DNA of 64,000 nt from Planctomycetaceae bacterium (lineage in GTDB: Bacteria; Planctomycetota; Planctomycetia; Pirellulales; Pirellulaceae), in NCBI GenBank assembly GCA_020638995.1, contig JACKHM010000002.1, forward strand, positions 496,001-560,000, in the 5' to 3' direction. Below, piece by piece: positions 15,001-24,000 of this stretch. A model generated the notes under the pieces. That model was not told the origin of the DNA. It worked only from the letters and a program-made list of their open reading frames with translations, and did no database searches. The position numbers were made by a program, and so were the translations under genes. The first letter of the stretch is position 1. Each line of letters opens with the position of its first letter.

Positions 15001-18000
15001 GTTATCAACGCAAACACCGGAGTTCTTGCATTCAAGGTTGCGAGGAATTTTGAAAATCCGCAGGACGCAGGCGGTAATAATGTTTACGACGTACGGGTGA
15101 CCGTTGCAGATACGAGCGGACTTACCGCTCAGCAGGATATCGCAGTGACGGTCATCAATGTGAATGAATCGCCTAGCATCACAACTGGTGGGGTTGTGAC
15201 CGTTGCGGAGAATCAGACCGCAGTGATCGACGTCCAATCGACGGATCTGGATGGCCAGACGGAAGATGGCGGTGGATTGACGTACAGCCTGACTGGCGGT
15301 GCCGATCAGAGTCTGTTTGTGATTAATCGCCACACGGGCGTATTGACATTCCACTCCGCTCCGGACTTTGAGTCACCAGCAGATGCAGGCGGCAACAACG
15401 TCTACGACGTCCAGGTGACAGTAACAGATGGTCAATTGACGAGTGCCAAAAGCATCGCGGTAACTGTTACCAACGTCAACGAGGTTCCCGCAATCAGCAG
15501 CGAGTCGGGCATTGCGGTCGCAGAAAACGAGACTGCGGTTGTTGATGTCCAAGCGAGTGACTCGGATGGTGACACGGAAGGCAGCGGGTTGACATTCAGT
15601 CTATCTGGCGGCGATGACCAGTTATTGTTCGCCATCGACGCCAACACGGGCGTTTTGACGTTTGCGTCGGCTCCGGACTTTGAGGGTCCCGGTGATACGG
15701 GGACAAACAATGTCTACGAAGTCGAGGTGACGGTAACGGATTCGAGCGGGCTGACCGTGGCACAAGACATTGTCGTTACGGTTACAAACGTCAATGAGAC
15801 TCCGAGCATTACGAGTGCCGCGACGGTAGGCGTTGCTGAGAATCAGAATGCAGTCATTGATGTTCAGTCGACAGATCTGGATGGCCAGACGGAAGATGGC
15901 GGTGGATTGACGTACAGCCTGAGCGGTGGTACCGATAAGAGCTTGTTCACCATTAATCGTCATACGGGTGTGCTGACGTTCAACGCCTCGCCGGACTTCG
16001 AGGCACCTGCAGATGCAGACGGCGATAACGTGTACGACGTTCAAGTTACCGTCTCGGATGGCCATCTGTCGGATGTCCAGGACCTAATGGTGACAGTTGC
16101 GAATGTCAATGAAATACCTGTTATCAGCAGCGAGTTGGCCATTGAGGTCGCAGAAAACGAGACTGCGATCGTTGATGTCGAAGCGAGCGATTCCGATGGC
16201 GACACGGAAGGCAGCGGACTGACATTTAGCCTGTCTGGTGGTGACGATCAGTCGTTGTTCTCTATTGACGCGGACACCGGTATTTTGACGTTTACTGTAG
16301 CTCGGGACTTCGAGACTCCTGGCGATGCAGGATCGGACAATATCTATGAGGTGCAAGTGACGGTAACGGATTCGAGCGGGTTGACTGCCCAGCAAAATAT
16401 TGCTGTCACCGTCTCGAACGTAAACGAATCTCCGAGCATCACAAGTGGTGCAACGGTAAGCGTCGCGGAGAATCAGAATGCCGTGATTGACATTGATTCC
16501 CTCGACGCGGATGGCGCGACTGAAGACGGCGGTGGTTTGACGTACAGTCTGAGTGGTGGTGCCGATAAGAGCTTGTTCATGATTAATCGGTACACGGGTG
16601 TGCTGACGTTCGACGCGTCGCCGGACTTCGAGGCACCTGCAGATGCAGACGGCGATAACGTGTACGACGTTCAAGTTACCGTCTCGGATGGCCATCTGTC
16701 GGATGTCCAGGACCTAATGGTGACAGTTGCGAATGTCAATGAAATACCTGTTATCAGCAGCGAGTCGGGCATTGAGGTCGCAGAAAACGAGACTGCGGTT
16801 GTTGATGTCCAAGCGAGTGACTCGGATGGTGACACGGAAGGCAGCGGGTTGACATTCAGTCTATCTGGCGGCGATGACCAGTTATTGTTCGCCATCGACG
16901 CCAACACGGGCGTTTTGACGTTTGCGTCGGCTCCGGACTTTGAGGGTCCCGGTGATACGGGGACAAACAATGTCTACGAAGTCGAGGTGACGGTAACGGA
17001 TTCGAGCGGGCTGACCGTGGCACAAGACATCGTCGTTACGGTTACAAACGTCAATGAGACTCCGAGCATTACGAGTGTCGCGACGGTAAGCGTTGCTGAG
17101 AATCAGAATGCAGTCATTGATGTTCAGTCGACAGATCTGGATGGCCAGACGGAAGATGGCGGTGGTTTGACGTACAGTCTGAGTGGTGGTGCCGACAAGA
17201 ACTTGTTCACGATTAATCGGTACACGGGTGTGTTGACTTTCAATACGTCACCTGACTTTGAGTCACCAAGTGACACGGGCGGTGACAACATGTACGACGT
17301 GCAAGTCACGGTCTCTGATGGTCAGTTGACCGACGTTCAAGCTCTTGTCGTAACCGTAACGAACGTCAATGAAGCTCCTGCGATCACTAGCCTGGCAAGT
17401 GTTGAGGTCGCAGAAAACGAGACTGCGATCGTTGATGTCGAAGCGAGCGATTCCGATGGCGACACGGAAGGCAGCGGGCTGACATTTAGCCTGTCTGGTG
17501 GTGACGATCAGTCGTTGTTCTCTATTGACGCGGACACCGGTATTTTGACGTTTACTGTAGCTCGGGACTTCGAGACTCCTGGCGATGCAGGATCGGACAA
17601 TATCTATGAGGTGCAAGTGACTGTAACGGATTCGAGCGGGTTGACTGCCCAGCAAGATATTGCTGTCACCGTCTCGAACGTAAACGAATCTCCGAGCATC
17701 ACAAGTGGTGCAACGGTAAGCGTCGCGGAGAATCAGAATGCCGTGATTGACGTTGATTCCCTCGACGCGGATGGCGCGACTGAAGACGGCGGTGGTTTGA
17801 CGTACAGTCTGAGTGGTGGCGCCGATAAGAGCTTGTTCACGATTAATCGGTACACGGGTGTGGTGACTTTCAATACGTCGCCTGACTTTGAGTCACCAAG
17901 TGACACGGGCGGTGACAACATGTACGACGTGCAAGTCACGGTCTCTGATGGTCAGTTGACCGACGTTCAAGCTCTTGTCGTAACCGTAACGAACGTCAAT

Positions 18001-21000
18001 GAAGCTCCTGCGATCACTGGCCTGGCAAGTGTTGATGTTGCGGAGAACCAGACTGCGATCATTGATGTCCAAGCGAGTGATTCCGATGGTGACACGGAAG
18101 GCAGCGGGTTGACATTCAGCCTATCTGGCGGCGATGACCAGTTATTGTTCGCCATCGACGCCAACACGGGCGTTTTGACGTTTGCGTCGGCTCCGGACTT
18201 TGAGGGTCCCGGTGATACGGGGACAAACAATGTCTACGAAGTCGAGGTGACGGTAACGGATTCGAGCGGGCTGACCGTGGCACAAGACATTGTCGTTACG
18301 GTTACAAACGTCAATGAGACTCCGAGCATTACAAGTGCCGCGACGGTAAGCGTTGCTGAGAATCAGAATGCAGTCATTGATGTTCAGTCGACAGATCTGG
18401 ATGGCCAGACTGAAGATGGCGGTGGATTGACGTACAGCCTGAGCGGTGGTGCCGATAAGAGCTTGTTCACCATTAATCGTCATACGGGTGTGCTGACGTT
18501 CAACGCCTCGCCGGACTTCGAGGCACCTGCAGATGCAGACGGCGATAACGTGTACGACGTTCAAGTTACTGTCTCGGATGACCTGTTGTCTGATGTTCGA
18601 GATTTGATGGTGACCGTTACTAACGTCAACGAAGCCCCCCACGTGACTAGCTCGGCAAGTGTCGTCAGGCCAGAAAACCAGTCGAATGTCGTTGACGTCC
18701 AATCCAGTGATCCCGACGGCGAAACCGAAAATGGCGGAGGGTTGGTTTACAGCTTGAGTGGACCGGATAAAGATCTGTTCACGCTCAATGTTGATACGGG
18801 GGTACTGGCATTCATTACGGCACCTGACTTTGAGACTCCTCAGGATCTCGGTGGCGACAATATCTACAATCTGCAGGTGTCGGTTAGCGACGGTCAACTC
18901 ACGGGCGTGCAGAACTTGAGCGTCATCGTAATTAACGTCAACGAAACAGGCACGAACGAGGCTCCCAGTATTACCACTATCGGAAGCGTTAGTGTGACGG
19001 AGCATCAGACGGCTGTTGTAGATGTCGAATCCAGTGATCCCGATGGCGAAACCGAAGACGGCGGGGGCTTGACTTACAGCATTAGTGGTGGTGTTGATCA
19101 GAGTTTCTTCGTGATCGACCGGCATCTTGGTGTATTGGCGTTCCGTACGGCGCCTGATTTCCAAAATGCGCAAGACGACGGCGGGGATAACACTTACGAC
19201 GTCCAAGTCACCGTTACCGATTCAGATGGGCTAACAGGGACTCGTAACATTGCAGTCATGGTCACGGATGTTAACGAGAGTCCGTCGATCACGACGCCAA
19301 CAGCGTTCACCGTACTGGAGAGTCAAACTGCTGTCTTCGATATTCAGTCCATCGATCCGGATGGACAGTCGGAAGGAAACGGCTTGACATACAGCCTCGG
19401 TGGCGTCGATCAGACGCTGTTTGTGTTGGATGCGAATACCGGTGTATTGGCATTCCAGGCGACGCCTGACTTTGAAAGTCCTCAGGATGCCGACGCCGAC
19501 AACGTCTACAACCTCCAGATCATTGTGAGCGATGGCAGCTTGATGGATGTTCAATCTGTGATGATCACGGTTACGAATGTCAATGAGTCGCCGAGCATCA
19601 CGAGTAGTGCAGTGGTGAACGTCCCGGAGAATCAAACTGCGGTTATCGACATTCAATCAACCGATCTCGATAACCAGACGGAGGATGGCGGTGGGTTAAC
19701 CTACAGCGTGACCGGTGGTGCGGATCAGAGTTTGTTCTCTGTGAATCGCCACACGGGTGTGCTGACCTTCCGGTCGGCGCCTGACTTTGAGTCGCCGGGT
19801 GATGATGATAGCGACAATGTCTATGATGTTCAGGTCACTGTGACCGATGGACAGCAGAGTAATTCCCAGAACCTTGTTGTCACCGTCACCAATGTCAATG
19901 AAACTCCAGCCATCACCAGCGCCGCCAGTGTAGAGGCAGCAGAGAACCAAATTACTGTCATCGATGTTCAGACGAGCGACTCGGATGGTGACACGGAAGG
20001 TAGTGGACTGTCCTACGCGTTGTCCGGGGGCATTGACGACGCACTCTTCTCGATCAATAGCAATACCGGCGTCTTGACATTCAACACGCCACCGGACTTC
20101 GAGGTTCCCGGTGATAGTGGCGCGAACAACGTCTACGACGTTCGAGTTTCGGTCATGGATTCAAGTGGTCAGACTGTCTCCCAGGACATCACGATCACGG
20201 TTACGAATGTCAATGAGTCGCCGAGCATCACGAGTAGTGCAGTGGTGAACGTCCCGGAGAATCAAACTGCGGTTATCGACATTCAATCAACCGATCTCGA
20301 TAACCAGACGGAGGATGGCGGTGGGTTAACCTACAGCGTGACCGGTGGTGCGGATCAGAGTTTGTTCTCTGTGAATCGCCACACGGGTGTGCTGACCTTC
20401 CGGTCGGCGCCTGACTTTGAGTCGCCGGGTGATGATGATAGCGACAATGTCTATGATGTTCAGGTCACTGTGACCGATGGACAGCAGAGTAATTCCCAGA
20501 ACCTTGTTGTCACCGTCACCAATGTCAATGAAACTCCAGCCATCACCAGCGCCGCCAGTGTAGAGGCAGCAGAGAACCAAATTACTGTCATCGATGTTCA
20601 GACGAGCGACTCGGATGGTGACACGGAAGGTAGTGGACTGTCCTACGCGTTGTCCGGGGGCATTGACGACGCACTCTTCTCGATCAATAGCAATACCGGC
20701 GTCTTGACATTCAACACGCCACCGGACTTCGAGGTTCCCGGTGATAGTGGCGCGAACAACGTCTACGACGTTCGAGTTTCGGTCATGGATTCAAGTGGTC
20801 AGACTGTCTCCCAGGACATCACGATCACGGTTACGAATGTCAATGAGTCGCCGAGCATCACGAGTAGTGCAGTGGTGAACGTCCCGGAGAATCAAACTGC
20901 GGTTATCGACATTCAATCAACCGATCTCGATAACCAGACGGAGGATGGCGGTGGGTTAACCTACAGCGTGACCGGTGGTGCGGATCAAAGTTTGTTCTCT

Positions 21001-24000
21001 GTGAATCGCCACACGGGTGTGCTGACCTTCCGGTCGGCGCCTGACTTTGAGATTCCAGGTGATTCCGATGCTAACAATGTTTATGAAGTGCAAATCTCTG
21101 TAACAGATGGCCTGTTGACCGGCGTCCAAGAGCTGACGGTGTCAGTCCTCAATCTAAATGAAACACCCACAATCACGAGTGCGGCGATCGTCATCATGCC
21201 TGAAAACCAATCGAATGTTATCGATGTACAGTCGAGCGACCTGGATGGTAATACCGAGGCTGGCGGTGGGTTAGTCTACAGCTTGGCAGGTGTGGATAAG
21301 AACCTTTTCAGTTTTGACGTCAACACGGGCGTATTGGCGTTCATTACGGCCCCGGATTATGAGTCACCTCAAGATGTCGACGCCGACAATGTTTACAACG
21401 TGCAAGTTACGGTCGACGACGGGCAACTGACGGATGTACAAAACCTGAACATAGTAGTGACTAACGTCAATGAGACAGGAGTTAACGAAGCTCCCGGCAT
21501 TACGTCTGTTGGAAATGTTAACGTGCCAGAGGGGCAGACAGCGGTCGTAGATGTGCAGTCAAGCGATCCAGATGGTCAGATGGAGGACGGTGGTGGCCTG
21601 ACTTATAGCATCAGCGGCGGCGGTGATCAAAGCTTCTTTGTTATTGACCGTCATGTCGGCCTGTTGACTTTCCGCACGCCGCCTGACTTCGAGACCCCTC
21701 AGGACAGCAACTTCGACGGAGTTTATGACGTCCGAGTCAGTGTTACCGATCCGGATGGATTAACTGGCTCACGCAACTTTGTTGTTACTGTTACCAACGT
21801 CAATGAGCAACCGTTGATCACAACTCCTGCGGGATTCGTCGTCACGGAGAATCTGACCACGGTATTCGATATTCAGTCTGCGGACCCCGACGGTCAGGTT
21901 GAGGGCAGCGGCTTAACTTATAGTCTTGGCGGTGTTGATCACTCGCTATTTGTTCTGAATTCGAGCACCGGTGTACTTGCGTTCCAAACAGCGCCGGACT
22001 TCGAAAGCCCCCAAGATGCTGGAACAGACAATGTCTACAACTTGCAGATCACTGTCACTGATGGCGCTCTAACCGATGTGCAGGATGTAACCATTACGGT
22101 TACGAACATCAACGAATCTCCAGGTATCACGAGTGCTGCGGTCGTAAGTGTTGCAGAGAATCAAGTCGCTGCGATCGACGTGCAATCGTCGGATCCGGAT
22201 GGGCAAACCGAAGATGGCGGTGGTTTGACTTACAGCCTAACTGGTGGTGTCGATCGTAGCTTATTCATAATCAATCGTCACACGGGCGTGTTGACGTTCC
22301 TTTCGACACCAGACTTCGAGCTTCCAGGTGACATGGGAGGCGACAATATCTATGAAGTCCGGGTTACCGTTACGGATGGCCAACTAAGTAGCGCTCAAGA
22401 CATTGCTGTGACCGTGACCAATGTCAACGAAGCACCTGTTATTACCAGCGGCAGTATGGTTAGCGTGCATGAGAACCAGAACTCAATTATGGACGTCGAA
22501 GCATTCGACTCGGATGGAGACACGGAGGGTGATGGACTAACGTATCACGTGTCTGGCGGCACGGACGCGGCGTTGTTCGCAATTGATCCTGACTCGGGAG
22601 CATTAACCTTCAGCGCGTCGCCGGATTTCGAGAATCCGAACGATACGGGAGCGAACAACATCTACGAGGTCGAGGTAACCGTTACGGACTCGAGTGGACT
22701 GACTGTTCAAAAGAACATTGCGGTGACTGTCACGAACCTCAACGAACCTCCGAGCATTACGAGTAACTCGACCGTCAATGTCGCGGAGAATCAGACAGCT
22801 GTCATTAATGTTCAGTCGAGCGATCTGGATGGCCAGACGGAAGACGGTGGCGGTTTGACTTACAGTCTGACTGGTGGTGTTGATCGGAACTTGTTCCTGA
22901 TCGACCGACACACAGGCATCCTTCGGTTCCAGTCGGCACCTAACTTCGAGTCTCCGGGCGATCTGGGTGGCGACAATCGTTACGATGTTCAAGTCACAGT
23001 GAACGATGGTCAGTCGACCAGCTTCCAAGACATTGCCGTCACGGTCACCAATGTCAATGAGCCGCCGACGATCACCAGCGCGGCGATGGTGTCGATCCCC
23101 GAGAATCAGTCAGCAGTGAATGACGTTCAGTCGAGCGACATCGATGGCCAAACCGAAGGCGGCGGAGGTTTGACTTACAGTTTGAGCGGGGTCGATAAGG
23201 ATCTCTTTACACTAGACGTCAATTCGGGGGCACTCGCATTCATTTCGGCTCCTGACTTCGAGGTTCCAAGAGACTTTGGCGCCGATAATGTTTACGAAGT
23301 CCATATTACGGTTAGCGATGGTGAACTCAGCGATGTGCAGGATCTGCGAATTACCGTAACCGATGCGGACGCTCCGCCGACAGTGACGCTGTCCGTGGAC
23401 GATGCGAACATCGAAGAAGCTGGCGGCGTCGCGACGTTTACCGCAATCTTGTCGACCGCTTACACTCTTCCAGTCACCGTTAATCTTGGTTTCAGTGGCA
23501 CGGCCACTTTGAACGCTGACTACACGCGTAGTACAACGCAGATTCTGATTCCGGCAGGTGCCACGTCTGGCACCCTAACGGTCACAGCGAAACAAGACAC
23601 GCCCGACGAGGTCGACGAGACCGTGGTGGTAGAGATTATCGGTGTGACAAATGCGGTTGAGTTCGGGACGCAGACTCAGGTTACCACCATTGCCGACGAC
23701 GACACTCCACCGACTGTGATACTATCTGTCGACACCGCATCCATCGGTGAAGCTTCTGGCGTAGCGACATTCACCGCGACGCTTTCATCGGTATCAAGCC
23801 TACCGGTAACCATCGATCTCGGTTTCAGTGGGGTAGCTGCGTTGACGGACGATTACACACGTAGCGGATCACAAATCGTCATCCCAGCAGGTGCGACGTC
23901 CGGCACTCTCACGGTCACCGCCACGCAGGACATTCTGGACGAGGCCGACGAGGCGTTGATTGTCGAGATTCTGAATGTCGTCAACGGGACGGAGTTGGGA

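Larger units (their letters stand above)
12949..23373 (+). repeat. 33 tandem cadherin-like repeats (~315 bp each)
   Basis: I count 33 consecutive units of about 103-108 residues. The common pattern is P-S-I-T-S near the start, then AENQTAVIDVQ, a D-x-DG calcium-type loop, GGGLTYSLSGG, LF-I-TGVLTF, APDFE-P-D, NVYDVQVTVTD and a closing VTNVNE. The acidic D-x-DG and NVNE-type residues match the calcium sites between consecutive cadherin domains. From repeat 8 onward two subtypes alternate: one ends in a VTDSSGLT form and the other in a shorter SDGQLT form, giving a 630-bp dimer. Repeats 19 and 27 alone carry a linker insertion, NETGTNE or NETGVNE. Confidence 0.9.

Noticed and set aside
12949..23373. 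Regular spacing suggestive of a CRISPR array or satellite
   Set aside because: The period is about 315 bp, the whole stretch is one reading frame and each unit is a cadherin-like domain; no short direct repeats with unique spacers occur.
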